A DNA stretch of 64,000 nt from Xylanibacter ruminicola Ga6B6 (GTDB taxonomy: Bacteria; Bacteroidota; Bacteroidia; Bacteroidales; Bacteroidaceae), in assembly GCF_000687715.1 (NCBI RefSeq), contig NZ_JHXD01000012.1, positions 1 through 64,000 on the forward strand, written 5' to 3'. A program made the translations under genes and the position numbers. The notes below the pieces were generated by a model that did not search any database, was not told the origin of the DNA, and worked only from the letters and a program-made list of their open reading frames with translations. The number at the start of each line of letters is the position of its first letter. Positions within the stretch are counted from its first letter, which is position 1. This document shows positions 35,162 through 44,354 of this stretch, in pieces.

Positions 35162-36166
35162 TTATTTCAGTTTGTTATACACTTCGTCAGTCACAGGCTC
35201 AAGCCACTCATTCGAGGCTCCTTCCTGAGCATCACGGTGATAAGTAAGGTGTTGGAACCATGAATCTTTTGCGGCTCCGTGCCAGTGTTTTACCTCTGCA
35301 GGAATGGCGATGACTATGCCAGGAGTCATCTCGACGGCATCCTTGCCCCATTCCTGATACCAGCCACGACCACTGACACAGATGAGTACTTGTACTGCTT
35401 TGTGGTGGATATGCCAGTTGTTACGGCAGCGAGGCTCGAAGGTAACGTTTATAACACCACCGCCAACGTCAGCCAGATAACTCCGACCGATGAAATACTT
35501 GCCGTAAGGGTTCGGTTCGCCTTTCGGCCATTTGCTACGCAAGGTATACCCCTCGCTGTCGAGCCAGGCACAGAGTTCATCAACCAGTTCCTGACTATTG
35601 CCCATGTTCACGGCTCCCTGCTTGTGGGCAGCCAGTTGTGGAGCAACACCTTCGAGACCACTCAGGGCAGCAACGGTCACTATCTCGCGGTCGGCAGCAG
35701 AGAGTTGGTCGCTGGCGAAGATGTCACCGAAGAGGTGCGACTTTAGATAGTAGTCATCCTGCGGACAGAAGTGGTAATCGAAAGAACGGCCAGAGAGTTT
35801 CGTCTGCACCTCTGTACCTTGCTTCAGAGCTTTTGCAGCGTCATCCCATATTTCAGGACGTTTCCAAGGCTTTCCTTCCTGCCATGAGGGCTGTTTGTTA
35901 TCCAACACCTTATTTAGAACGCCTAATGCATTCAGCGAGCGTGGAAAGCCCGTGTAGGCATAGAGCTGTGAAAAAGCCTCCTTCAGCTCATTGATAGTCA
36001 CGCCGTTGTCGAGTGCCATCTTCACAGCAGGCTCCAACCGTTCTAAATCACCCTGTGCCATCAGGCAGGCACATGCTGCCAATCCCTTTTGTCTTTCGGT
36101 CATCGTCTGACCTTGTATTGTCGCCATAGTCATTACTGCTATTATAAATGTTACTATTCTTTTCAT
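35162..36166 (-). CDS. Exported CMD-cupin fusion protein
   Basis: This 334-residue protein starts with a signal peptide (residues 1-19). Two carboxymuconolactone-decarboxylase-like halves follow (about 22-100, with ITINELKEAFSQLYAYTGFP; and about 130-195, with LSAADREIVTVAALSGLEG). The C-terminal cupin (about 225-310) has His residues HIHHKAVQ and VKHWHGAA that would bind metal. The classic CxxC of AhpD is absent, so a peroxidase role is unlikely. The same fusion is frequent in Bacteroidota operons with aldo/keto reductases and flavodoxins. Confidence 0.83.
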   Translation of the reverse strand: MKRIVTFIIAVMTMATIQGQTMTERQKGLAACACLMAQGDLERLEPAVKMALDNGVTINELKEAFSQLYAYTGFPRSLNALGVLNKVLDNKQPSWQEGKPWKRPEIWDDAAKALKQGTEVQTKLSGRSFDYHFCPQDDYYLKSHLFGDIFASDQLSAADREIVTVAALSGLEGVAPQLAAHKQGAVNMGNSQELVDELCAWLDSEGYTLRSKWPKGEPNPYGKYFIGRSYLADVGGGVINVTFEPRCRNNWHIHHKAVQVLICVSGRGWYQEWGKDAVEMTPGIVIAIPAEVKHWHGAAKDSWFQHLTYHRDAQEGASNEWLEPVTDEVYNKLK

Positions 36167-36229
36167 CTGATAATCTTAACTTTGTTGAACTTGCTCACGT
36201 TCGGAAATTAAAATGAATTTTCATTTCTC

Positions 36230-36970
36230 TCACTTAATCGCAACTTTTTTCCCATCTTTAATCACAATCCCCTTTTGTCCTACCAGAGCGAGAGTGCCCT
36301 GCAGCGTATAGACCTTTGACTTTTTTACGTCAGACTTAACATGGCTGATTCCTGTCGTAGATGAATGAAAGTTCTGTGTCGGCAGCCAGTTCTCAATCAG
36401 CGAATTGCGGTTGGAATGGTTGCTGGCATTAATCCCAAGCGCATCACCTGCCCATGTCACATTGGGGAGCAATCGCTGGGCATCTGCCACTACGCCGCTG
36501 ATACCACTCGAATGACTCGACACAATCATCGCCACCGTCTTGCCAGCCAATTTTGTTCTGTTCTGGAAGAGGAAGGTCTGCATAATAGCCGCCATCTGGC
36601 TCCACCAGAGCGGAGTCACGATGATGATATTTTGATAATCATCGATACTGACAGTCACGGGGTCGATGGCTGGATAACTGCTTGCATCGTTGGGATTCGC
36701 CTTAATGGCGTTCAGCAGTTGCGTACCCAAGGCATAGTTGTTCGCCTCATACCTAAGTCCTTTCTCTGCGGGTTGAATCTCCAATTGGTCAGCCGTAATC
36801 TGACTGGCAAGGCTGTTCACTATCGCCTTGCAGTTGCCCGTGTAGCTGTAATACACAATTAGCGTCTTGGCCATGTGGGCCTGATACTGATTTGTCTCTG
36901 CCTTCACCTCGCTGTCCGACGAACAGCAGGTCAGCAGCAAAGCTGTCATAAATAGTAAAAAAAGTCTCAT
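36230..36970 (-). CDS. Exported flavodoxin with Prevotella-style C-terminal tail
   Basis: This 246-residue protein has a lipoprotein-like signal (LLLTCCSSDSE, Cys near residue 15-16). The flavodoxin domain follows: TLIVYYSYTGNCKAIV (phosphate loop), IIIVTPLWWSQMAAIM (aromatic flavin contact) and VAMIVSSHSSG. After about residue 215 comes the tail KVYTLQGTLALVGQKGIVIK, then DGKKVAIK, a form seen at the ends of many exported Prevotella proteins. Signal plus tail argue that this protein leaves the cytosol, unusual for a flavodoxin. It is 10 bases downstream of the amidohydrolase gene. Confidence 0.82.
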   Translation of the reverse strand: MRLFLLFMTALLLTCCSSDSEVKAETNQYQAHMAKTLIVYYSYTGNCKAIVNSLASQITADQLEIQPAEKGLRYEANNYALGTQLLNAIKANPNDASSYPAIDPVTVSIDDYQNIIIVTPLWWSQMAAIMQTFLFQNRTKLAGKTVAMIVSSHSSGISGVVADAQRLLPNVTWAGDALGINASNHSNRNSLIENWLPTQNFHSSTTGISHVKSDVKKSKVYTLQGTLALVGQKGIVIKDGKKVAIK

Positions 36971-36980
36971 ATATTACGTA

Positions 36981-38327
36981 TTATTTAACTCTCTTGAAAA
37001 TTCTGCTCATCGTCTCAGTGGCGAGCGGTATGAGGTCTTGCAGTTTCAGTGACTTCACCATGTGGAGTGTGCCCTGCTTGTATTTCTGGAAGTGCGCGGT
37101 CTGGATGTGGTGCTGATAAGCCTGTTGCGAAGCGTAGATTTCAAGGATTCTTATTTGAGTGCTGTCCTCCTTCATCTGATTTGGGAAGAGACAGAGCACA
37201 CCGGGCTCTTCGGCCAAGCTCTTCTGCTGAATCTCTATTGCAGCAGTGAGATAGGCTTCGAGGTGTTCAGGATGTACTTCTATCTCGGCAATGCGAACGA
37301 GCATCGTATCTTTATGCTTTTTCGCTGTCGGTTTGTCGGAGGACAGTCCCAACAGCCATTCGGCATTCTTGTGGAGAATCATCTCGCGATACGCTGCAAG
37401 GTCTGGCTCAGTATTCAGGTACTGTTGCATGCGCTGGAGGCTCTGGGTGAGCACCTGCGGGGCGACGTAGGGATAGTCGGAACCATAGAGCAGATGGTCG
37501 GGCGTGGTGATGGTGAGCAACATGCGGATGACCTCTGGCGAGTGGGCACCGGCGAGGTCGTAGTAAAGGGCTGCGAGGTTGGCATCCCAGTCGATATCGC
37601 CCACGAGTTTATTAGCTTGCATCACGGGAGTTAGCGACTGCATGCGCGACACCATCAGCGGCAGATAGGCTCCGCAATGCGGCACTACCACCTTGACGTT
37701 GGGGTAGCGAGCCAGCACATTACGACTGATCATATTCGACACGGCACGGGTGGTCTCTGAGAGATATTCCTGCATGGCGAGGGGTGTCTGCTGCATCACC
37801 TGTTTGTTGACGGGGTCTGGACGATGTGGATGCAGGATGACGAATGCCTTACGTTCATTGAGGAACGAGAAGAGGGTGTCGAGTTCTGGGGCACCCAAAT
37901 ACTGACCATTGACGTTAGTGGCCAGTTTGATACCGTCGGCACTCAGTACATCCAGAGCATAGCGGGCTTCCTCGATGGCTGCATCTACATCGGGTAGTGG
38001 CAGAGCTGCACAGAAGCGGAATCTGTCAGGGTGCTCGTATTTCAGTTTGGCTGCTGCCTCGTTGGTGGCACGTACAACCTTCGCAGATGTCGGCTGAGGA
38101 GCCGCTAATGTCAAGACTGATGTATGAATACCCGCTTCGTCCATCCACTTTAGTTGCGCCTCTGCATCCCACTTCGGAAGAGGAAAGCCCTCGTCCAACA
38201 GCCTTCCCTCCTTGTCGAGGGCAGACATAAACTCAGGTGTGATGATATGCGAGTGCATATCAATCACGCCCTGAGCCTGCATCATCGTTGCAAACAGCGT
38301 TGCTATAATCGTTGTCCTTATTCTCAT
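36981..38327 (-). CDS. Amidohydrolase fused to ABM monooxygenase-like domain
   Basis: This 448-residue protein has a signal peptide (residues 1-19), then an amidohydrolase-2 barrel: metal-binding DMHSHI near residue 23, FVILHPHRPD, VVVPHCGAYLP and LLYGSDYPY. Such enzymes hydrolyse or decarboxylate ring acids. From about residue 345 an ABM/YgiN-like domain follows (MLVRIAEIEVHPEHLEAYL; AEEPGVLCLFPNQ), the fold of quinol and antibiotic-biosynthesis monooxygenases. The joining of the two in one exported protein is unusual. The region between the domains (about 335-344) is a short Lys-rich linker. Confidence 0.8.
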   Translation of the reverse strand: MRIRTTIIATLFATMMQAQGVIDMHSHIITPEFMSALDKEGRLLDEGFPLPKWDAEAQLKWMDEAGIHTSVLTLAAPQPTSAKVVRATNEAAAKLKYEHPDRFRFCAALPLPDVDAAIEEARYALDVLSADGIKLATNVNGQYLGAPELDTLFSFLNERKAFVILHPHRPDPVNKQVMQQTPLAMQEYLSETTRAVSNMISRNVLARYPNVKVVVPHCGAYLPLMVSRMQSLTPVMQANKLVGDIDWDANLAALYYDLAGAHSPEVIRMLLTITTPDHLLYGSDYPYVAPQVLTQSLQRMQQYLNTEPDLAAYREMILHKNAEWLLGLSSDKPTAKKHKDTMLVRIAEIEVHPEHLEAYLTAAIEIQQKSLAEEPGVLCLFPNQMKEDSTQIRILEIYASQQAYQHHIQTAHFQKYKQGTLHMVKSLKLQDLIPLATETMSRIFKRVK

Positions 38328-38351
38328 AAAAGTACTATCTTATTTTATTTC

Positions 38352-38380
38352 TCATCTCCCTTTGGAGGGGTTGGGGGAGG
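38352..38380 (-). repeat. Short G+C-rich interspersed repeat
   Basis: CTCCCTTTGGAGGG forms a hairpin and is followed by GTTGGGGGAGG. It ends exactly at the stop codon of the aldo/keto reductase gene. I have seen similar sequence between Prevotella genes; that recollection is unverified. Confidence 0.5.
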
Positions 38381-39316
38381 CTATTCCATTGAGTGTTCCC
38401 AACCTCCGCGAGTATCAATACCTGTAGCATCTGCGAGAGCTTCGAGGCGTGCAACTTCCTCTGAGGTCAACTGAATCTTAGCGGCCTCGGCAGCCTCGAT
38501 GACGTGACGCTCTTTGGTGGCTCCGATAATGGGCTGTGTTCCCTTGGCGATAGCCCAGGCGATGCCGATCTGCGAGCACGATGCACCGTACTTCTTACCG
38601 ATGGTGGTCATCTCATTAGTGAGGGCTTCAAGCTGTTCTAGCACGGGGTTATACTTCTTGCCTCGGTCGCTCTCTGCGGGCAACGGGTTCTCCTTATTAT
38701 ACTTACCAGAGAGTGCGCCCTGTTCCAGTACCATGTAGGCCCAGAACTCAATGCCGTTCTCCTTGCAGTAGTCCAGCACACCACCTTTCTCACTCGAACG
38801 GTAGAGCAGTGAGAAGTGGTTCTGCACGGCACTCACCTTAAAACCTGCCTCGCCCAGAATCTCGTTGGCACGACGTATCTCAGCGATGTTATGGTTCGAC
38901 ACGCCTACGCGCTTCACCTTGCCTGACTGCAGCAGGGGAATCAGTCCTGGTGTCCAACGCTCCACGTCCATCGGGTTGTGAATCCAATACATGTCGATAT
39001 AGTCGATGCCCATGCGATCAATTGAAGCGAGAGCCATTTTCTCAACGCTATTTTCATAAACCTCTGCCAGCTGCGGGGTAAACTTAGTTGAAACCTCCAC
39101 ATCCTCGCGCTTCTCGCCAGCCACAAACGAGCCAAGAATCTTCTCCGACTCGCCCATGCCATACACGGTAGCCGTGTCCCAGAGGTTTAGTCCGTTCTTC
39201 ATAGCCGCGTCGAATACGGGCTTCAAGTTCTCTACGTCGGTCTTGCTGCCGAATACTGCGTCTCCTCCAAATGCTCCTGCGCCCCAGGCCCAGGTTCCTA
39301 ATGCGATCTTTGCCAT
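38381..39316 (-). CDS. Aldo/keto reductase, first operon gene
   Basis: This 311-residue AKR has GLNLWDTATVYGMGESE (Asp, Tyr), VSTKF (Lys) and DMYWIHNPMD (His). The C-terminal IAWAIAKGTQPIIGATKERH is the NADPH site. It is preceded by a minus-strand promoter (TACCTTTG at 39353-39346) facing away from the AraC-type gene at 39467. It is the first gene of an operon that runs to 32974, so the regulator probably controls it. Confidence 0.9.
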   Translation of the reverse strand: MAKIALGTWAWGAGAFGGDAVFGSKTDVENLKPVFDAAMKNGLNLWDTATVYGMGESEKILGSFVAGEKREDVEVSTKFTPQLAEVYENSVEKMALASIDRMGIDYIDMYWIHNPMDVERWTPGLIPLLQSGKVKRVGVSNHNIAEIRRANEILGEAGFKVSAVQNHFSLLYRSSEKGGVLDYCKENGIEFWAYMVLEQGALSGKYNKENPLPAESDRGKKYNPVLEQLEALTNEMTTIGKKYGASCSQIGIAWAIAKGTQPIIGATKERHVIEAAEAAKIQLTSEEVARLEALADATGIDTRGGWEHSME

Positions 39317-39345
39317 AATTTTCTAATTGTTTTGATTTGATGGTG

Positions 39346-39353
39346 CAAAGGTA
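39346..39353 (-). promoter_or_regulatory. Promoter -7 box of the redox operon
   Basis: TACCTTTG on the minus strand, 30 bases before the first aldo/keto reductase gene. The 150-base divergent gap with the AraC-type gene is the likely operator region. Confidence 0.65.
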
Positions 39354-39450
39354 CGGGGATTTTTGCAACTTCTGCCTAACTGATTTACTGATAAATCAAC
39401 CCAAATTACGGATTCTACCAATTTTACATCTTTGTCTCGCAAAAAATGTG

Positions 39451-39458
39451 TACCTTTG
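39451..39458 (+). promoter_or_regulatory. Promoter -7 box of AraC-type gene
   Basis: TACCTTTG only 8 bases before the start codon at 39467. If correct, the transcript would be nearly leaderless. Confidence 0.55.
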
Positions 39459-39466
39459 TACCCGAA

Positions 39467-40360
39467 ATGAAGCAAAGTTTGAATGTTGAATCAGTTAACG
39501 ACTACGCCCGCTATGTCGGAGCAGAGGAGTTGCATCCGCTCGTCTCGATTATACATTACGACGAGCTGGAGCACTGTCGCCATTCGCTGAACAACTATCA
39601 GGTGTACGGTGTGTTCTTGTTGCAGGAAAGCCCTTACACCATTACATACGGGCAGGGTCACTATAGCCACAGTTCTGGTTCGTTGCTCTGTGTGGCTCCA
39701 GGGCAGACGGGAGGTGTGAGCGACAATGGTGAAATTATACATATTAAAGGATGGGTACTACTGTTCTCGCCTGAACTGCTTCACGGCACAGACCTCGGAC
39801 GACGCATAGATGACTATCATTTCTTCTCCTACTATGAAAGCGAGTCGTTGCATCCTACGCCAGAAGAACAAAGAACGATAGAAGTATGCTTTAAGATGAT
39901 TCGCAATGAACTGCGTTCTAAACCAGACAACGAGCATCTGCGCCGCATCATCATCGCCTACCTCGAACTGATACTGGAGTATTGCGCTGGATTCTATGAG
40001 CGTCAATTCAAGACTGAGATTACAGCAGACAACGACCTTCTGAAACGCTTAGATGATTTACTGAAACACTATTACAGCGAAGGACGGCAGCGCAAGCTCG
40101 GCCTGCCCACCGTCCGCTATTGTGCTCAGGAGCTGTTCCTTTCGCCTAACTACTTCGGCGACCTTATCCGTCAGGCTACAGGCGAGACAGCCACAGCCAT
40201 CATCCGCAACTTCGTGATGCAACGAGCCACCGCCTATCTGCACGACGGAAAAACCATCTCAGAAACTTCTGAAATCCTCGGTTTTGAATATCCACAACAT
40301 TTTACTCGTGTATTCAAAAAAAACTTCGGTCTCACTCCCAGCGAGTTTTTAAGGAAGTAA
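39467..40360 (+). CDS. AraC-family regulator of redox operon
   Basis: The start chosen is ATG at 39467 (297 residues, MKQSLNVESVNDYARYVG); the alternative ATG at 39446 lies in the promoter. An N-terminal cupin-like sensor domain (about 30-120) is followed by two helix-turn-helix units (about 200-297): TVRYCAQELFLSPNYFGDLI and ISETSEILGFEYPQHFTRVF, then KKNFGLTPSEFLRK. This is the AraC/XylS design. Divergent placement from the AKR operon suggests direct control of it. In E. coli, YqhC, an AraC-type protein, controls yqhD and dkgA in aldehyde stress; the parallel is suggestive only. Confidence 0.9.
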   Translation: MKQSLNVESVNDYARYVGAEELHPLVSIIHYDELEHCRHSLNNYQVYGVFLLQESPYTITYGQGHYSHSSGSLLCVAPGQTGGVSDNGEIIHIKGWVLLFSPELLHGTDLGRRIDDYHFFSYYESESLHPTPEEQRTIEVCFKMIRNELRSKPDNEHLRRIIIAYLELILEYCAGFYERQFKTEITADNDLLKRLDDLLKHYYSEGRQRKLGLPTVRYCAQELFLSPNYFGDLIRQATGETATAIIRNFVMQRATAYLHDGKTISETSEILGFEYPQHFTRVFKKNFGLTPSEFLRK

Positions 40361-40802
40361 GTCATTCCAATTGCTTTTCTTTTTAAAAGGCACAAAACTG
40401 AATGCACACATTTGAGTATATTATATAACCTTGCACTAAAGCAGGTTGGATAATATGCAATACAATTTCAAAAAACACTACTACGATCCATACGATAGTT
40501 TGGACGCAGCATGGAAAGCAAGAATCTCACACGATTGGCTTTCCGTAGGAAAAGCGGCTCTCCTTTCTGGATTCAGCCGCCAGGACATTAACAGAACTAT
40601 GCCAAGATGACTTCAAGGAAAATGATTGAGGCTATTGTGAAGATCGAATAGTACAATTCTGAGAAAAATCGGCGGTAATTTTAGTTTACTGCCGATTATA
40701 TAATCCAGAAATACAGAACACATTAGCGTTCAGTGGAGATTCACACATGCCAAGACATCTACATAGAACAAATAATTGTCACAAAGATCTACGGCATCGA
40801 CC
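40361..40802 (+). other. Gap between the two island modules
   Basis: The 442 bases hold a 51-codon ORF that looks like a gene remnant, and a stem-loop at 40668-40696 (ATCGGCGGTAA with TTACTGCCGAT, loop TTTTAGT). No complete gene is visible. The stem-loop lacks a T-run on the plus strand. Confidence 0.5.
40455..40610 (+). pseudogene. 51-codon gene remnant
   Basis: The ORF begins MQYNFKKHYYDPYDSLDAAW, and the part after it, SVGKAALLSGFSRQD, looks like helix-turn-helix-like protein sequence. In a neighbouring frame the sequence goes on with LTELCQDDFKEND before a stop, suggesting a frameshift. I do not recognise the parent family. It lies between the AraC-type gene and the efflux operon, with no clear promoter. 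Confidence 0.35.
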
Positions 40803-41840
40803 TTATGAATTCTTTTTGTAGCTCTGTACGGCCCAACAACCCATCAGCGTACCGATGCCAGCAAGGGCTAAGACCTGATGGGCAGTTTCGTGCAGCCCAC
40901 CACCACGGATGAAGACGGTGCGGATGGCATCAATGAAGTAGTGCATGGGGTTGATATAGGTGGTCAGATAAGCCCACTGGGGCATGGATCGCGTAGGGGT
41001 GAAAAGTCCCGACAGCAACATGATGCTCACCACAAAGAACCACATCACGAACATGGCCTGCTGCATGGTGTCGGAGTAGTTGGACACGATGAGTCCGAAA
41101 GAAGAGAAGAACAGCGCCAGCAGCATAGCAAGCACGTAGATGAGCCACACGGGACCAGCAGGTGTGATGCCATAAACGAACCACGCCAACAACAAGCACA
41201 CGGTGATGACAAACAGCGCAATGAGCCAGTAAGGGATAAGTTTGGCGAGGATGAACGACCACTTGGAAACGGGCGTAACGTTGATCTGTTCGATGGTACC
41301 AGCCTCCTTCTCACCAACGATATTGAGTGTGGGCAGGAAGCCTGTCATCAGCATCATCACAATGGCAAAGAGGGCCGGAATCATGAAGAGTTTGTAGTTC
41401 TGTTGTTTATTGTAGAGGGTAAGCACGGAAGCGGCTGAGAGCGTTGAGACAGGAGCACTGACTATCTGCGAGAGATAGGCGCTGCCCATTGACCCCTTGG
41501 TGCCGTTGACGGCATTGGCTGCGATGAGATACTGGCCATCGCGAATCTCTAGAATAACATCAGCCCTACCCTTCTCGATATCCTTCATCGCCTCAGCATA
41601 GGTAGCCTTCTGTCCACCAAAAATAAAGTAGTTAGAGGCAGCAATTTTCTGTACTACCCGCTGCGACTCCATAGTATGGTCGATGTCAACCACATCAACC
41701 ACGATGTTCTTCACTTCCATCTGCATCACCCACGGCATCACGCACATGATGACAATTGGGAACATGACAATGAGTTTGGGCAGAAACGCATTACGACGTA
41801 TCTGCAGGAACTCTTTTTGTATGAGATATTTCAGTGTCAT
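40803..41840 (-). CDS. ABC-2 type permease, second subunit
   Basis: This 345-residue protein has one N-terminal transmembrane segment (about 22-40), a periplasmic loop (about 45-170) and five C-terminal transmembrane segments. The signature GEKEAGTIEQINVTPVSKW sits in the middle, as in ABC-2 exporter subunits of the YhhJ/YbhR type. It is the last gene of the efflux operon, beginning 5 bases after the previous stop. Confidence 0.9.
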   Translation of the reverse strand: MTLKYLIQKEFLQIRRNAFLPKLIVMFPIVIMCVMPWVMQMEVKNIVVDVVDIDHTMESQRVVQKIAASNYFIFGGQKATYAEAMKDIEKGRADVILEIRDGQYLIAANAVNGTKGSMGSAYLSQIVSAPVSTLSAASVLTLYNKQQNYKLFMIPALFAIVMMLMTGFLPTLNIVGEKEAGTIEQINVTPVSKWSFILAKLIPYWLIALFVITVCLLLAWFVYGITPAGPVWLIYVLAMLLALFFSSFGLIVSNYSDTMQQAMFVMWFFVVSIMLLSGLFTPTRSMPQWAYLTTYINPMHYFIDAIRTVFIRGGGLHETAHQVLALAGIGTLMGCWAVQSYKKNS

Positions 41841-41845
41841 ATCAG

Positions 41846-42889
41846 TTACTCCAATCTTACATTAAACTTCTTCAGCGCTATGGCCAGCAGCACCACCGTT
41901 ATACCCGCCAGTACAGCTACCTCGTGAGCCACTTCGCCAATGCCCACGCCCATAATCATCAGCTTGCGCATAGCCTCGATATAATAACGTGGTGGAACCA
42001 CAGCAGATATCCATTGCAGAATCGTAGGCATCGATTCAACAGGAAACAGCATGCCCGACAACATGACCACAGGCATGAGTAACACCATAGCTGATAGCAG
42101 CAGGGCCACAAGTTGCGTCTGTGCCATGTTAGAGATGAGCAGTCCCAGCGAGAGCGCCAGCAGGATATAGAGGGTGCTCACAGCCAGAATCCAGAACAGC
42201 GAACCAGCCAAGGGTACTCCCAACACGAAACGTGCCATCAACAAGATGGTAATAAGGATGCCGAAGGCTAGTACCAGATAAGGCACTGCCTTAGCGATAA
42301 TCACCATCAAGGGGCGCACGGGCGATACCAACAGCACCTCCATAGTACCTTTCTCTTTCTCGCGCACGATGGATATCGAGGTCATCATGGCACAGATGAG
42401 CATCAACAACATACCCATGATGGCAGGCACGAAATTATAAGCAGACTTCATCTGGGGGTTGTATAACAGTTGAGAGTGAATCGTGGAAAGTGAAGAGTTG
42501 GCAATAGTCTGTCGGGCGTAGGTGGTCCATTGCTGCGCCATATTAGGGTCGCTGCCGTCAACCATCATCTGCACGCCACGACCCTGTGCAAACACCAGTG
42601 CCATATCGGCCTTTTGGCTGCGGATGAGCTGTTCGGCATCCTGCGGGGTATTCACCATCTGAGTGATAACGAAGTATTCCGATTGTGCCAGTCGTTCTAC
42701 AGCCTGCTGCGTACGGGGCGACATTTCAGAGGTGATTACCACCGTGCGCACATTCTTCACATCAGTGGTGATGGCGAAGCCGAAGAGCAGCATCATCACT
42801 ACGGGCATACCAAAGAGTATCAGCATCGTGCGCTTGTCACGCAGAATATGTTTGGTTTCCTTGATTACAAATGCTATAAACTGTTTCAT
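41846..42889 (-). CDS. ABC-2 type permease, first subunit
   Basis: The start chosen is ATG complementary to 42887-42889 (347 residues, MKQFIAFVIKETKHILRDKR); an upstream in-frame start at 42940 overlaps the ATPase gene and is less likely. The layout equals that of the following gene: an N-terminal segment, a periplasmic loop to about 175 and five transmembrane segments, with VREKEKGTMEVLLVSPVRPL as the ABC-2 signature. The two subunits should form a heterodimer. Confidence 0.9.
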   Translation of the reverse strand: MKQFIAFVIKETKHILRDKRTMLILFGMPVVMMLLFGFAITTDVKNVRTVVITSEMSPRTQQAVERLAQSEYFVITQMVNTPQDAEQLIRSQKADMALVFAQGRGVQMMVDGSDPNMAQQWTTYARQTIANSSLSTIHSQLLYNPQMKSAYNFVPAIMGMLLMLICAMMTSISIVREKEKGTMEVLLVSPVRPLMVIIAKAVPYLVLAFGILITILLMARFVLGVPLAGSLFWILAVSTLYILLALSLGLLISNMAQTQLVALLLSAMVLLMPVVMLSGMLFPVESMPTILQWISAVVPPRYYIEAMRKLMIMGVGIGEVAHEVAVLAGITVVLLAIALKKFNVRLE

Positions 42890-42893
42890 ACAC

Positions 42894-44354
42894 TTAATCG
42901 CTTGAACGGGTGGCCTGACGGGCCAGATAGGTAAACACATGGTCCATATCAGGTTGGTGGAAACGCTGTTTCAGTTCGTCGGGTGTACCTAGTGCACTGA
43001 TCTTGCCGTCCACCATGATTGAGATGCGGTCACAATACTCCGCCTCGTCCATATAATGGGTGGTCACAAAGACCGTGATGCCACGATGGGCTGCGTCGTA
43101 GATGAGCTTCCAGAACTGGCGGCGCGTAGCGGGATCAACACCACCCGTGGGTTCGTCGAGGAACACCACACCTGGGTCGTGGAATATCGAGACAGAGAAG
43201 GCCAGCTTCTGCTTCCAACCTAAGGGCAACGAACCCACCAAGTCATCGCGATGGTCTTCAAACTTCAACTGCCGCAGCACCTCGTCCATCTTACGCTTCA
43301 CCTCGTCGGGTTTCATGCCGTAGATACCAGCAAAGAGACGAATATTCTCGGCAACAGTCAAGTCTTCGTAGAGCGAGAACCGCTGCGACATATAACCGAT
43401 ATGCTTCTTTATCTGCTCATATTCCGTGCGGATGTCAAAGCCTACCACCCTACCCGTTCCGCTGGTGGGCTGGTTCAGGCCTGTCAGCATGTGCATAGCC
43501 GTCGTCTTGCCGGCACCGTTGGCACCCAGGAATCCGAATATCTCGCCCCTCTTTACACTGAACGAGATGTCGTCAACTGCATGGAAATCGCCAAAGGCTT
43601 TAACCAGATGTTCTACTTCGATGACGTTATCTTCTTTCACTTCTGCAATCTTCTCGTGTTCAATGCCTGACGGATTGAAGATACTGGCAAACTGGGTGAG
43701 AATATCATCGGGAGTACCAATGCCGCGCACCTTACCCTGATCCAGAAAAGCGACACGCTCACAGCAGCGCACTTCATCAAGATAAGGCGTTGAAGCCAAG
43801 ATAGTTATTCCCCGTTCCTTCAACAAGAGCAGCATCTCCCATAACTCCTTGCGGCTCACAGGATCGACACCCGTGGTGGGCTCGTCGAGGAAGAGTACAC
43901 TCGGCTGGTGTACCAATGCACATGAGAGCGCCAGCTTCTGCTTCATACCTCCCGAGAGAGCCCCTGCCTTACGGTCTTTGAAGCGTTCTATCTGCGAGTA
44001 GATGGCTTTGATGGAGTCGTAGCCTTCGTCAACAGTGGTGCCGAAAAGCGTGGCAAAGAAGTTCAAGTTCTCCTCGATAGTGAGATCCTGATAGAGCGAG
44101 AACTTGCCTGGCATATACCCTACCCGACTACGTACCTCACGCATCTGCTTCACCACATCGTGGCCATCTACCGCCGCCGTACCAGCATCAGGCAGCAACA
44201 GCGAACAGAGGATGCGAAACATCGACGTCTTGCCGGCTCCATCGGGGCCTATCAGTCCGAAGACCTCACCCTGGCCGACAGAAAACGACACATCGCTGAG
44301 CGCCAGCACCTTGCCGTACGATTTACTGATGTTCTTTACCTCTATTGCGTTCAT
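42894..44354 (-). CDS. Double ABC ATPase of efflux system
   Basis: This 486-residue protein has two ATP-binding domains in one chain: Walker A GPDGAGKTS (about 37) and GANGAGKTT (about 280), signature motifs LSGGMKQK and, in the second half, SLPLGWKQK (degenerate), and Walker B VLFLDEPTTGVDP and VVFLDEPTGGVDP. This plan is that of the YhiH/YbhF-type drug exporters that pair with two ABC-2 permeases and a HlyD. It overlaps the HlyD gene by 4 bases (ATGA). Confidence 0.93.
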   Translation of the reverse strand: MNAIEVKNISKSYGKVLALSDVSFSVGQGEVFGLIGPDGAGKTSMFRILCSLLLPDAGTAAVDGHDVVKQMREVRSRVGYMPGKFSLYQDLTIEENLNFFATLFGTTVDEGYDSIKAIYSQIERFKDRKAGALSGGMKQKLALSCALVHQPSVLFLDEPTTGVDPVSRKELWEMLLLLKERGITILASTPYLDEVRCCERVAFLDQGKVRGIGTPDDILTQFASIFNPSGIEHEKIAEVKEDNVIEVEHLVKAFGDFHAVDDISFSVKRGEIFGFLGANGAGKTTAMHMLTGLNQPTSGTGRVVGFDIRTEYEQIKKHIGYMSQRFSLYEDLTVAENIRLFAGIYGMKPDEVKRKMDEVLRQLKFEDHRDDLVGSLPLGWKQKLAFSVSIFHDPGVVFLDEPTGGVDPATRRQFWKLIYDAAHRGITVFVTTHYMDEAEYCDRISIMVDGKISALGTPDELKQRFHQPDMDHVFTYLARQATRSSD

